From positions 1,488,001-1,552,000 of the forward strand of contig NZ_CP173660.1 in assembly GCF_045038405.1 (NCBI RefSeq): DNA of 64,000 nucleotides. The letters are read 5' to 3'. Below the pieces are notes generated by a model that ran no database searches, was not told where the DNA came from, and worked only from the letters and a program-made list of their open reading frames with translations. The stretch comes from Sellimonas caecigallum. Lineage in GTDB: Bacteria > Bacillota > Clostridia > Lachnospirales > Lachnospiraceae. Below are positions 25,601 through 33,758 of the stretch, in pieces. Position numbers and translations under genes: made by a program. Every line of letters begins with the position of its first letter. Within the stretch, counting starts at the first letter, position 1.

Positions 25601-26674
25601 ACGACAAGCTCTCTTTCCGATCCGTGGAGAAATGAAATCGGGGCGTCCGGAACAATTACATGGACAGGAAGCGATGAGGCCGGTCCGCTTAAATATGCGA
25701 CAGATCACAGTTTCCGCGGCTTGTTCTTCTCTGCAGATGATGTTGTAGGCGGCAAGATTCCGTTTATCTATGATTTTGGAGCTGCATACGAACTGGATAA
25801 ATTTGAATACTATCCGAGAGACAGCTATGGAAGTGGTACGGTACAGCGCATGAATGTCTACTCCAGTCTCGACGGAAGAAACTGGAAGCTCGAATGGAAC
25901 GGGGCAGAACAAGAAGAATGGACATACAACACAGATCTTGAAGTGGAGGAAAACGCAAAGACAGTACCGCTTAACGGAGTGCTGGCACGGTATGTGAAAC
26001 TCGAGATCGTACAGTCTATCCGCAACTTCTTTGCATCCCATGAACTTCCAGTCTACAAAAAAGACGGCACAAAACCGTTTGCAGTGGGAAGTACGAACAA
26101 AAATGCAGAGGTCTCAGAAGGCGACTATACAAACATGAAGAACTATCTGGGAACTTCCGTAAAAGATGGATCCAACTTTGTGGATCAGATCCAGAAACGC
26201 GGCGGCGATATAAATAACAATGGTATCTATGATGTATATGATTACGCATACACCATGTTTAAACTGGACGGCGGCACAAAACAGTCCGGAACTGCCGAAG
26301 GACAAATCCGTCTTGTACCAGATAAAGAAGCGGTCAAAGCGGGAGAAACATTTGCCATCGCAGTGCAGGCAGAGGAGGTTTCAAACCTGAATGCCTACGG
26401 AAAAGTGCTTCACTATGATCCGGCGAAACTGGAATTTGTTTCTGTGGATCAGGAGAAAGCAGCAGAACAGATGGAAAATCTTACTGTGAATAAAGCCTAC
26501 TCAGACGGAACAGCATATGTAAACCTGGCGTTTGCAAACCGTGGAGACAAACCGCTCTATAATGGCAGCGGCCAGCTTTCAGTCATCACAATGAAAGCTC
26601 TGACTGATCTGAATCCAAAAGAGGAAATGGAATTAGAAAATGTCCTTCTGTTAGGACCAGATATCATCAAATAA
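22601..26674 (+). CDS. GH31 multidomain glycosidase, probable alpha-N-acetylgalactosaminidase subgroup
   Basis: 1357 residues. N-terminal beta domain ~1-235 (ENFYGGGTQNGRF), GH31 barrel ~240-650 with likely nucleophile Asp456 (TLKTDVAWVGPG) and acid/base Asp507 (VWSGDQTGGNW), plus NIGSDMDGIFGG. These segments resemble the GH31 alpha-GalNAc-ases found in gut bacteria rather than alpha-glucosidases (from memory, moderate confidence). Then beta domains, FN3 (~925-1010), a CBM32/F5-8C-like domain (~1020-1160), one dockerin-like calcium loop (GDINNNGIYDVYDYAY, ~1205) and a cohesin-like domain (~1240-1357). Surprisingly no signal peptide or anchor is present: translation starts MMNEMEQ after AAAAAAGGAGGAACTC. 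It closes the glycan island and ends at a strong terminator. Confidence 0.85.
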   Translation: MMNEMEQSFQGRLCKVESMSKDVSEGHIVHILFQDGIKGRVIFLEEGIFRYDVSPDGQFESYAKPREEEHTAKIQQYPDESDAYAKPEVKIMEDESTYQIVCGDTAVIFDKSEAKMKVRIGEKTVMEEAEALTFTGEETIQTIIRKEEENFYGGGTQNGRFVHTGKTIQIVNESAWMDGGVASPNPFYYTTGGYGVLRNTFSDGSYDFGETEHAAVRAAHKENRLSAYYFVSGQNDGRTVTQELLRHYYHVTGNPMLLPEYGFYEGHLNCYNRDSWSDESGAKAWNVKGTDSHQSEGKTRYESGMATGYRLSEGQHSESLNGEQPTVATEHYPANVDTPYEYSARAVLDEYIRYDMPLGYFLPNDGYGGGYGQNGYYVQGGVNEDGSSSEERIAAVDANVENLAKFTEYANSKGVASGLWTESNLSPDSDPQTYWHLLRDFRKEVTKGGATTLKTDVAWVGPGYSFQLNGVKTAYDVITTSQQFRPNIISLDGWAGSQRFNSVWSGDQTGGNWEYIRFHIPTYIGSSLSGNPNIGSDMDGIFGGKALIAARDYQWKSFTPQMLNMDGWGSYMKAPFTFGDPYTGINRMYMKKKSELMPYIYTCAASAANLDTGNDDTGLPMVRAMFLEYPNDDYAYSRSMQYQFMLGSSILVAPVYQNIAADEMGNDVRNHIYLPDKDQIWIDYLTGEKYEGGQVINNFAVPLWKLPVFVKNGAILPMYEENNTPDEICKENRIVEFWPARSSRYTVYEDDGKYITNETKEDEAYGTIDHVSYGSHVSTTYTANVEGTTATLTAEPSVGEYEGYEAVRNTTFIVNLSQKPEYVEARSGSENLHMTEAASKEAFDAAKPEAHEAVFFYDPSPKLETYASAEEKEFEHIMADVRTAPKLYVKMAPVDTQKEEQTVVVGGYVNEIVRKADKENANLPVPVLSIPEDKKTASSIWLEWTKAEGATSYEMLVDGQLYAMGDHASYLHDELEYNSAHTYCVRARNTEGYSRWSEEVTTSSLSDPWRNEIGASGTITWTGSDEAGPLKYATDHSFRGLFFSADDVVGGKIPFIYDFGAAYELDKFEYYPRDSYGSGTVQRMNVYSSLDGRNWKLEWNGAEQEEWTYNTDLEVEENAKTVPLNGVLARYVKLEIVQSIRNFFASHELPVYKKDGTKPFAVGSTNKNAEVSEGDYTNMKNYLGTSVKDGSNFVDQIQKRGGDINNNGIYDVYDYAYTMFKLDGGTKQSGTAEGQIRLVPDKEAVKAGETFAIAVQAEEVSNLNAYGKVLHYDPAKLEFVSVDQEKAAEQMENLTVNKAYSDGTAYVNLAFANRGDKPLYNGSGQLSVITMKALTDLNPKEEMELENVLLLGPDIIK

Positions 26675-26685
26675 AGGGCAATAGA

Positions 26686-26735
26686 AAATCCCCGCAGGAA
26701 TCCTGGAAAAATATGGAATCCTGCGGGGATATTTT
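26686..26735. terminator. Strong terminator between the GH31 gene and an AraC gene
   Basis: ATCCCCGCAGGAATCC / GGAATCCTGCGGGGAT stem, A-rich left and T-rich right; works for both convergent genes. Confidence 0.9.
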
Positions 26736-26752
26736 ATAGAAAGCGGCGGTTA

Positions 26753-27652
26753 TCAGAAAGCACTTCTGTTTGGAAAGTTTTTCCGGTATTCGGATGGAGA
26801 GACACCGGTCATGGACTTAAAAAGCCGGGAAAAGGAAAATGGATTCTCAAGTCCCACTGCGTTGGCGATGACCTGAAGCGGGTATTCGGTATCTGCCAGG
26901 AAGGCTTTTGCTTTTTCCACACGGATTTCTGTGAGATAGCGCTTTGGTGTCAGGCCAAATTTCTTTTTAAAAACAGCGGTAACATAGTGAGGATTTAGTC
27001 CGAGGAAGTCGGAGATATCCTGGATTTTAATGTGTTCGCTGTAGTGCTTTTCTATGTATGCTTTGATCTGGTTTGCGTAGCTGGCAGTCGAGACATTGTC
27101 GAAATCTGAATTTTTCTCCAAGATCAGGTCCGCGAAAAATTCTTTTAAAAGTCCGGCAATCCTGAGGTGCTGGTGCAGCGTCTTTGCCTCTGAAAACCAT
27201 GAGATCGGAAAGGTTTCCGGAAGAAATTGAAAATCCGGTTGGATCCGATGATCCGTGCAGGAAAGCAGGCGCATGATCTTTTTCTCATACACGGTTACAT
27301 CCTGGATGTCAGTCACAAAAGAATCGCCGAAGATATGGGATGTATAGTAGGAGGCCATCGTTCCATGATATCCGATCCAGCAATACTTCCATGGATGCTG
27401 TGTGTCTGCCTGATAGGAAGCGGATGCTCCGGCCGGGATATAGAAGGCCTGTCCCGCTTTTACCTTCAGCCGCTTGGAATCGATCCGAAGGATGCCGCAG
27501 CCGGAGAGCACGAAATGGATCAGATGATAACGCCGCACTCTGGGCCCGTACAGGTTCCCGCTGACGCACTGGTCGATACCGCTGGAGTGGAAGGCAAGAT
27601 CCTGTGCTTCTTTTTCGATGTCTTTTAATGTAATATCGCTGTTTTGAAACAT
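26753..27652 (-). CDS. AraC-family regulator
   Basis: 299 residues. N-terminal cupin of the AraC_binding type (YHLIHFVLSGCGILRIDSKR, KAGQAFYIPAGASASYQADT) and C-terminal AraC DNA-binding domain at ~195-295 (IKIQDISDFLGLNPHYVTAV, FKKKFGLTPKRYL, SFSRLFKSMTGVSPSEYRKN). It is divergent from a three-gene ABC-2 transporter, with a 188-base intergenic region, and convergent with the GH31 gene. Less similar to the other three AraC proteins in the window. Target could be either neighbour. Confidence 0.9.
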   Translation of the reverse strand: MFQNSDITLKDIEKEAQDLAFHSSGIDQCVSGNLYGPRVRRYHLIHFVLSGCGILRIDSKRLKVKAGQAFYIPAGASASYQADTQHPWKYCWIGYHGTMASYYTSHIFGDSFVTDIQDVTVYEKKIMRLLSCTDHRIQPDFQFLPETFPISWFSEAKTLHQHLRIAGLLKEFFADLILEKNSDFDNVSTASYANQIKAYIEKHYSEHIKIQDISDFLGLNPHYVTAVFKKKFGLTPKRYLTEIRVEKAKAFLADTEYPLQVIANAVGLENPFSFSRLFKSMTGVSPSEYRKNFPNRSAF

Positions 27653-27840
27653 GTCTGTTCACCTCTGTATCACAATATGATAATTATACTATTTTGCTAT
27701 GAAAAGTGGAAGGTTTTTTCAAGAAATGCGTGAAAATATGAGAAATTGCAATGGTTATTGACTAAAACCGCTATGGCGTTTCCGGAAGCTGGAATGATAT
27801 AATTTTATAGAAAGCAAACAAAGCAAAAGAGGGTTTGAAC

Positions 27841-28632
27841 ATGAAGAAATTTTACTATCTGATGCGGATGGCTTTTATGACAAAATTTGCTTATATCAAA
27901 GCCTTCTGGTTCAATATATTCGGAACTGCGGTTTCGATCTTGATCTACTACTTTCTGTGGAAATATGTCTTCCGGACAAGAGAAGAACTAAACGGTTTTA
28001 CGGCGGCTCAGATGACTACATACGTCATCATTTCCCGTGTTCTTTCTTCCCAGTTTTCAGGTGGGATCGACCGGGAATTTTCCGAATGGGTGTACAAAGG
28101 AAATATTGTGGTAGAACTCCTGCGGCCTGTACCGCTTTTATATAATCTTTTTGGGAAAAGGATTGGAGAATTTTTATTCTTTCTCCTTTTCAAAGGTATA
28201 CCGATCAGTATTCTCGCAACTTTGATCCTTGGAGGTACAGGGCCGGCGGGAGCAGGACAGTTGCTGCTTTTCGGGATGAGTGTGCTTGTCTCCATTGTGA
28301 TACTGTTCTGGATAGAAGTGACGGTGGGACTGATCGGCTTTTTTACATTGAATGTATGGGGACTTACCTTTACGAAGAGCGCCCTCCTTTCTATTTTGTC
28401 CGGAGGGGTGGTGCCGCTATTCCTTTTTCCGGACGAGGTTGCCCAGGTGCTGAACTACATGCCGTTTGCAGGAATGGTTTCCGTGCCGGCTTCTATTTAT
28501 CTTGGAAAATATGATTGGAACCAGGCCGTGCAGTTTATCGGGCTGCAGATCATATGGGCGATCTTGCTCGGACTGGGCGTTCTGGCATTCTACCGGTTTG
28601 CGATCAAAAAAGTTGTTGTGCAGGGAGGCTGA
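27841..28632 (+). CDS. ABC-2 type transporter permease, first subunit
   Basis: 263 residues from the ATG at 27841 (AGAGGG seven bases upstream; an in-frame TTG two codons earlier is less likely). Six hydrophobic segments; matches the integral-membrane family found in pairs with a dedicated ATPase (KFAYIKAFWFNIFGTAVSIL near the start, WVYKGNIVVELLRPVPLLYN in the middle). First gene of a three-gene export-type unit; substrate unknown. The stop is four bases from the next start. Confidence 0.82.
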   Translation: MKKFYYLMRMAFMTKFAYIKAFWFNIFGTAVSILIYYFLWKYVFRTREELNGFTAAQMTTYVIISRVLSSQFSGGIDREFSEWVYKGNIVVELLRPVPLLYNLFGKRIGEFLFFLLFKGIPISILATLILGGTGPAGAGQLLLFGMSVLVSIVILFWIEVTVGLIGFFTLNVWGLTFTKSALLSILSGGVVPLFLFPDEVAQVLNYMPFAGMVSVPASIYLGKYDWNQAVQFIGLQIIWAILLGLGVLAFYRFAIKKVVVQGG

Positions 28633-28636
28633 TGAG

Positions 28637-29428
28637 ATGAGATTGAGATATTATGGCAGACTTTGGAAGGCCTATATGAGAATCGGGCTGCTGACAACAA
28701 CCCAGTATCCTGCGGATACGGTCATATGGATCATTTCCATGCTTCTTAGGGAGGCTGCCGGATTTGTAGGGATTCTGGCAATTGCAAGCGTCATGGGAAG
28801 TCTTGGAGCCTGGAGTTTCTATGAGATTTGCCTGCTCTTTTCCATGTGCGCAGTCATTGAAGCCATCAGTATGGCATTTTTTGACAATGTGTGGAGTATC
28901 GATTCTATGATCCGGAGAGGGGAGATGGATGTCTATCTTGTCCGTCCGGCATCCCCGTTCGTGCAGATGGTGGGGAACCGCATGCATTTTCAGGCGGTTT
29001 TAAGCATGCTCGTCTACATTGGGATTTTTCTTTGGTCGGCACGGGGTGCACATGTCCCGCTCAATCTCCACACCGCCTTTGTTCTTGTGGAGTATGTGAT
29101 ATGCGGGACATTGATCAATTCAGGTATCTACACGCTTTTTAACAGCCTGAATTTCTGGATCGTCCAGGGGAGCGACCTGGCAGAATTTGTCCAGACATGC
29201 AGAGAGTTTGTGAAGTATCCGCTGCATGTATTTCCGGCTTTCATCCAGGGATTTTTCACGTACATTCTTCCGCTGGGATTTATCGCCTATTACCCGGTGC
29301 TGTGTCTCCTCGGGAAGACGGACATGCCGGTGGAGATCCTGCTTCCAGCCGTTGCGGCATTCGTGGCGGGAGCAGCGAGCATTGTATGGAGACTTGGGTT
29401 AAAAGGCTACAACAGCACAGGAACATAA
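28637..29428 (+). CDS. ABC-2 type transporter permease, second subunit
   Basis: 263 residues starting MRLRYYGRLWKAYMRIGLL; GGGAGG sits in the end of the preceding gene. Homologous in layout to the first subunit (MIRRGEMDVYLVRPASPFVQ, then six membrane segments, FVKYPLHVFPAFIQGFFTYI). Together they should form a heterodimeric membrane part. Confidence 0.83.
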   Translation: MRLRYYGRLWKAYMRIGLLTTTQYPADTVIWIISMLLREAAGFVGILAIASVMGSLGAWSFYEICLLFSMCAVIEAISMAFFDNVWSIDSMIRRGEMDVYLVRPASPFVQMVGNRMHFQAVLSMLVYIGIFLWSARGAHVPLNLHTAFVLVEYVICGTLINSGIYTLFNSLNFWIVQGSDLAEFVQTCREFVKYPLHVFPAFIQGFFTYILPLGFIAYYPVLCLLGKTDMPVEILLPAVAAFVAGAASIVWRLGLKGYNSTGT

Positions 29429-29441
29429 GGAGTGAACAGAC

Positions 29442-30446
29442 ATGATGCAGATCGAAGTAAACCATCTGGTAAAAGAGTATAAACGAAAAAGAGACCCGGG
29501 TACCCTCCTGAAGGCGCTCGGAAGTATGTTCCGGCCGGATTATGAGATCTTCCGGGCGGTAGACGATATCAATCTGGGGATTGAGAAAGGGGAGGCCGTA
29601 GGGTATGTAGGCCCAAACGGAAGCGGAAAATCCACTACCATCAAGATGCTTTCCGGCGTCCTTACACCGACTGCAGGAACGATCAAGATCGATGGCCTTG
29701 AGCCTCGAAAAAACAGGATGAAGATCAATAAAAGGACGGGAGTCGTCTTTGGAAACCGATCCGTGTTATGGTGGGATGTGCCGGTCATGGAGTCATACCG
29801 TGTCCTTCAGAAACTATATGAGATCCCGGAAAAAACATTTCGGGACAATCTGGAAGAATTCATAGATCTCCTTGATATGGAGCGTATTATCCAGGTGCCG
29901 GAGAGACAGCTTTCCCTTGGACAAAAAATGAAGTGCAACATTGCAGCGGCATTTCTCCACAATCCGGAGATCGTCTATCTGGATGAGCCGACGATTGGGC
30001 TGGACAGTGAATCGAAACTGAAGATCCGACGTTTTATCCAGAAGATGAACGAGGACAGACACACGACCTTTATCGTGACGTCCCACGATTTTCAGGATAT
30101 CGAATCTCTGTGCCAGAGAATCATCCTGATCAATCACGGAAAGATCGTTATCGATGACAAGATCGGGGCAGTCAGAAAGAATTTCACGAAGAAAAAGCAG
30201 ATTACATTTGATCTTGCAGACAATCCGTGGAGCAAAGGGAAGGAGTTTGCCATCCCGGACGTCCGAGTGCTCGATGTAGGGGAAACAAATCTTGTGCTGG
30301 AATACGACGTGGAAAAGACGGACAGCATGGAGATCATGAACTATGTATCCGCATCCAGCGATATTCAGGACGTCTCTATCAACGGGCAGGACATTGAATC
30401 GATTATCCGCGAAATTGTAAAGAAAGATAATCAAGGCGAGGTCTAA
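29442..30446 (+). CDS. ABC transporter ATP-binding protein of the ABC-2 unit
   Basis: 334 residues. Walker A GPNGSGKSTT at ~57-66, Q-loop region GVVFGNRSVLWWDVPV, signature LSLGQKMKCN, Walker B IVYLDEPTIGLD and switch TSHD; the last ~100 residues are a regulatory tail of the DrrA/CcmA type. The unusual FGNRSVLWW Q-loop is typical of the subgroup that pairs with these permeases. AAGGAGTG precedes the ATG. Energises the two upstream permeases; drug, lipid or glycolipid export are possible roles. Confidence 0.9.
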   Translation: MMQIEVNHLVKEYKRKRDPGTLLKALGSMFRPDYEIFRAVDDINLGIEKGEAVGYVGPNGSGKSTTIKMLSGVLTPTAGTIKIDGLEPRKNRMKINKRTGVVFGNRSVLWWDVPVMESYRVLQKLYEIPEKTFRDNLEEFIDLLDMERIIQVPERQLSLGQKMKCNIAAAFLHNPEIVYLDEPTIGLDSESKLKIRRFIQKMNEDRHTTFIVTSHDFQDIESLCQRIILINHGKIVIDDKIGAVRKNFTKKKQITFDLADNPWSKGKEFAIPDVRVLDVGETNLVLEYDVEKTDSMEIMNYVSASSDIQDVSINGQDIESIIREIVKKDNQGEV

Positions 30447-30616
30447 AACGGTGTATTTTGGCCATTGCAACTGCCGGTTGACAAAGTTCCGTCCCCGGTT
30501 GCTGGAAAATTTATAGATATTACGATATGATAACGTCAGTGTTTGGGAGTCGACATCCTTGCAGCACTGGCGTTTTTCGCTGGAAATAAAACAGAAAGGC
30601 AGGAAAGTGCGAACGA

Positions 30617-31294
30617 ATGGAATTATCAGAAAAGATTCAGTCATTAAGAAAAAAGAAGGGCATGTCCCAGGAAGCCCTGGCCGAAAAGCTGAATGTCAGC
30701 AGACAGGCAGTGTCAAAATGGGAGCTTGGAGTATCTGTGCCGGATGTGGATAAGATTGTCCTGATGAGCGATCTGTTTGGTGTGACGACGGATTATCTGC
30801 TGAAGCGGCAAGAAGAAATACCGGAGAAAGAAGAAAATGTCATCTATGTAAAGGAAGTAAGGAACTGGGTGTATGAACGCAAGAGCAGTCGGACACTGTT
30901 TGGGCTGCCTCTGTATCATATCCATTTTGAAGGGAGAAGTGATGTAGGAGGGGTACGGATCGGATTCAGGGGAAAGGCGGAAGGGATCATCGCGATCGGC
31001 GCCAGAGCAAAAGGGGTGTTGGCCATCGGCTTTTTGGCCAAAGGCATTCTGGCGTTTGGGAATCTGGCGGTAGGGCTCTATGCAATAGGGAATGTGGCAG
31101 TTGGAAATAAGATTGCCCTGGGGAACTATGCTGTGGGGCATATCGCTATAGGAAACAGTGTGAATGGGGTAAAAGAAATGATACTGCAGGATGCGAATTT
31201 TTCTGACATGGATGTGGAAACAGTTCGCAGACTGATCCAGCAGGAATTTCCAAAGACATGGAAATGGATCCTGAAACTGTTTACCATGTGGTAA
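30617..31294 (+). CDS. XRE-family regulator with a 10-residue Ala/Gly repeat domain
   Basis: 225 residues. Residues 1-65 are a Cro/CI helix-turn-helix (SLRKKKGMSQEALAEKLNVS, RQAVSKWELG). A charged linker and a short segment GLPLYHIHFEG lead to six consecutive 10-residue repeats at 121-180 following A-x-G-[ILV]-x-A-[IF]-G-x-x (for example AKGVLAIGFL, AKGILAFGNL, AVGLYAIGNV). The tail is acidic with KTWKWILKLF. The repeat could form a small solenoid or sit against the membrane. Similar bipartite proteins exist in Clostridia but their signal is not known to me. The 170-base upstream gap shows no convincing promoter. Confidence 0.85.
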   Translation: MELSEKIQSLRKKKGMSQEALAEKLNVSRQAVSKWELGVSVPDVDKIVLMSDLFGVTTDYLLKRQEEIPEKEENVIYVKEVRNWVYERKSSRTLFGLPLYHIHFEGRSDVGGVRIGFRGKAEGIIAIGARAKGVLAIGFLAKGILAFGNLAVGLYAIGNVAVGNKIALGNYAVGHIAIGNSVNGVKEMILQDANFSDMDVETVRRLIQQEFPKTWKWILKLFTMW

Positions 31295-31360
31295 ACGTTC
31301 AGGATCTGGAGGGATTCCTGTGTGACAGAAAGCATTTTTCCGCGTGGCGTAACAGAAGGG

Positions 31361-33436
31361 TCAGAACATGCCGGAGAAGAAACGGGCAGCTGTGGCAAAG
31401 ACAAAGCAGGAAACCATTCCCATCGCCGCCGGAAGAAGGATAGACAGGAACATCCATTTTGTGCTCTTCGTCTCTTTTCGAATCGTAAGACAGGTCGTAG
31501 TACAGGGCCAGTGCATCAAGGAAAAGAGAATCACACAGACCGCTGTAATCCACGTCCAGCCGTTCTCCACAAGGAGGGATTTCATGACTTGAAGATCGGC
31601 AAGTTCTGTCAACGTTCCCTGTGACAGATAAGTCATCAGCATGATGGGGAGGACGATCTCGTTTGCAGGCATACCAAGAATGAAGGACATTAAAATTACG
31701 CCGTCCAGACCAAGCATCCGCGCAAAGGGATCCAGGAAATCTGTACAATAGGTAAGAATGGGAACATCGCCCACAGTCACATTGGCCATGATCCAGATGA
31801 GGAGTCCGGCAGGGGCGGCAGTGATGACCGCACGTCCAAGGACAAAGACGGTCCTGTCAAGCACAGATCGAACGATGACTTTTCCAAACTGAGGCCTTCG
31901 AAAAGGAGGCAGCTCTAAGGTAAAGGAAGAAGGCATCCCTTTGAGGAGTGTTCCAGACAAGAAACGGGAGGCCAAAAGCGTCATGACAATCCCGAGGACA
32001 ATCACAAGGGACAGGAAAAAAGCGGGCAAAAAAGAAGCGGCAAATCCCTCAGTGTTTCCGGCGAGAAACATCGTGATGACGGCCAGGATCATTGGAAAAC
32101 GACCGTTGCATGGTACAAGACTGTTCGTTAGGACAGCGATCATCCGTTCCCGGGGGGAATCAATGATCCGACATCCGGTTACGCCCACTGCGTTGCATCC
32201 CAGTCCCATACACATCGTAAGAGCCTGTTTCCCGCAGGCATGGCATTTCTGAAAGCAGCGATCCAGATTAAAGGCTACTCTAGGAAGATATCCGAAGTCT
32301 TCCAGAAGAGTAAAGAGCGGAAAGAAGATAGCCATAGGAGGAAGCATCACGGAGATTACCCAGGCAAGGACACGGTATATACCGAAAATCAGAGGAGCGT
32401 ACACAGTTTCCGGTATGCCGAGAGAACGCGCCGTGTCATAAAGCCAGTCCTCGACGGAGAACAGGACGTCAGACAAAAGTGAAGAAGGGAGGTTTGCCCC
32501 ATTCACGGTAATCCAGAATAGTAAGAAAAGAAACAAAAGCATAATAGGAAAACCGGTGGCTTTACTTGTAAACAGAAAGTCAAGCTTCCGGTCTTTTTTT
32601 GCATATTGAGGATCTTCGAAACGAACACATTCTCTGCAGAGTGTCTCTGCCCGCTTGATAAATGTTTCGGCGATACAGTCCCGGATCTTCTCCGCGTTCC
32701 ATCCTTGAGGAGAAAGGGACACTGAAAGAGCGGAAAGCTTCCGGCGGATCTGTGGGATTTCCGGAAGAGGAGTCCCTTTTTCATCTTTCGGGGCATCCGG
32801 GAAATATCCGTCAGATTCCAGAAGGCGGACCGCACACCAGCGGGCGATGGAAGGATCCGGAAGAAAATCCGCCGCTGTCTTTTCCATTTCCTGGATGGCA
32901 GACTCAAGGATGTCCGGATAGCGGGTAATCTGTCTAAAGTAAGGTTGGCGCTCCAGATCCGAAAGAGCATGAAAAATATCGGCAAGCCCTTTCCCGTCCC
33001 TGGCGGAAGTGCCGACTACGGGGATGCCAAGACGCTCTGAAAGTAACGAAAGATGGATGCGTATTTTCTTTTTTTCTGCCTCATCCTGAAGATTCACACA
33101 GAGTACGACCCGGTCTGTTATTTCCAGAATCTGAAGGACAAGATTCAGATTTCGCTCCAAACAAGTGGCATCGCATACCGCTACCACGGCATCAGGGTGG
33201 GAAAAGCAGATAAAATCACGGGCCACCTCTTCTTCCTCAGAGTGGGCCAAGAGCGAGTAGCAGCCTGGCAGATCCACAAGACGATAGAGACATCCGTCCC
33301 ACATGCAAGTTCCGCTTGCAGTAGCGACCGTTTTTCCAGGCCAGTTGCCGGTGTGCTGCTTCATTCCGGTTAATGCATTGAAGACAGTACTTTTCCCTAC
33401 ATTCGGGTTGCCGGCCAGCGCGATCGTCCGCTCCAT
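31361..33436 (-). CDS. feoB: Ferrous iron transporter B
   Basis: 691 residues. The N-terminal G domain has G1 GNPNVGKST (7-15), G3 VDLPGCYSL and G4 NLQDE (in place of the usual NMxD; seen as VLCVNLQDEAEKKK). A helical linker follows, then ~10 membrane segments with the Gate motifs (PRVAFNLDRCFQKCHACGKQ, CNAVGVTGCRIIDSPRERMI, FVLGRAVITAAPAGLL). It imports Fe2+. The start overlaps the feoA stop by one base, so the two are co-translated. Confidence 0.95.
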   Translation of the reverse strand: MERTIALAGNPNVGKSTVFNALTGMKQHTGNWPGKTVATASGTCMWDGCLYRLVDLPGCYSLLAHSEEEEVARDFICFSHPDAVVAVCDATCLERNLNLVLQILEITDRVVLCVNLQDEAEKKKIRIHLSLLSERLGIPVVGTSARDGKGLADIFHALSDLERQPYFRQITRYPDILESAIQEMEKTAADFLPDPSIARWCAVRLLESDGYFPDAPKDEKGTPLPEIPQIRRKLSALSVSLSPQGWNAEKIRDCIAETFIKRAETLCRECVRFEDPQYAKKDRKLDFLFTSKATGFPIMLLFLFLLFWITVNGANLPSSLLSDVLFSVEDWLYDTARSLGIPETVYAPLIFGIYRVLAWVISVMLPPMAIFFPLFTLLEDFGYLPRVAFNLDRCFQKCHACGKQALTMCMGLGCNAVGVTGCRIIDSPRERMIAVLTNSLVPCNGRFPMILAVITMFLAGNTEGFAASFLPAFFLSLVIVLGIVMTLLASRFLSGTLLKGMPSSFTLELPPFRRPQFGKVIVRSVLDRTVFVLGRAVITAAPAGLLIWIMANVTVGDVPILTYCTDFLDPFARMLGLDGVILMSFILGMPANEIVLPIMLMTYLSQGTLTELADLQVMKSLLVENGWTWITAVCVILFSLMHWPCTTTCLTIRKETKSTKWMFLSILLPAAMGMVSCFVFATAARFFSGMF

Positions 33437-33678
33437 TACGCCACCTCCCGGACAAAGATTTGGGCCGCATCTTTTTTACGGAGAGCAATGACTGTTCTCC
33501 GGACAAGGTAAGCCTGCGGATCCCCAAGAGGACTTTTTCCGATACAATGGATGGGTGTACCGGCGATGATTCCCAGATCCTGAAGGCGCCTCCTAAGAAA
33601 AGCCTTCTTTGCAAAGCCAGTCACGACACCGCTTTCGCCCGGCTTCAGGTCAGATAAACATATATACATATCTCGCAT
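33436..33678 (-). CDS. feoA: Ferrous iron transport protein A
   Basis: 80 residues, SH3-like FeoA domain (LSDLKPGESGVVTGFAKKAF, LRRRLQDLGIIAGTPIHCIG). The ATG at 33678 is chosen because GGAGGA lies six bases before it; an in-frame ATG two codons earlier abuts the ribosome site. Partners FeoB at the membrane. No Fur box was recognised with confidence. Confidence 0.93.
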   Translation of the reverse strand: MRDMYICLSDLKPGESGVVTGFAKKAFLRRRLQDLGIIAGTPIHCIGKSPLGDPQAYLVRRTVIALRKKDAAQIFVREVA

Positions 33679-33727
33679 CAACATTCCTCCGATGCGCAGT
33701 CTGTTTATAACAGCATATGCGGGAACG

Positions 33728-33758
33728 AAAAAAGTGTGCGTCTTGGCGCACACTTTTT
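33728..33758 (-). terminator. Terminator after the YesL-like gene
   Basis: Perfect 12-bp stem AAAAAGTGTGCG / CGCACACTTTTT with loop TCTTGG; overlaps the stop codon of the minus-strand gene and lies upstream of feoA. Confidence 0.85.
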
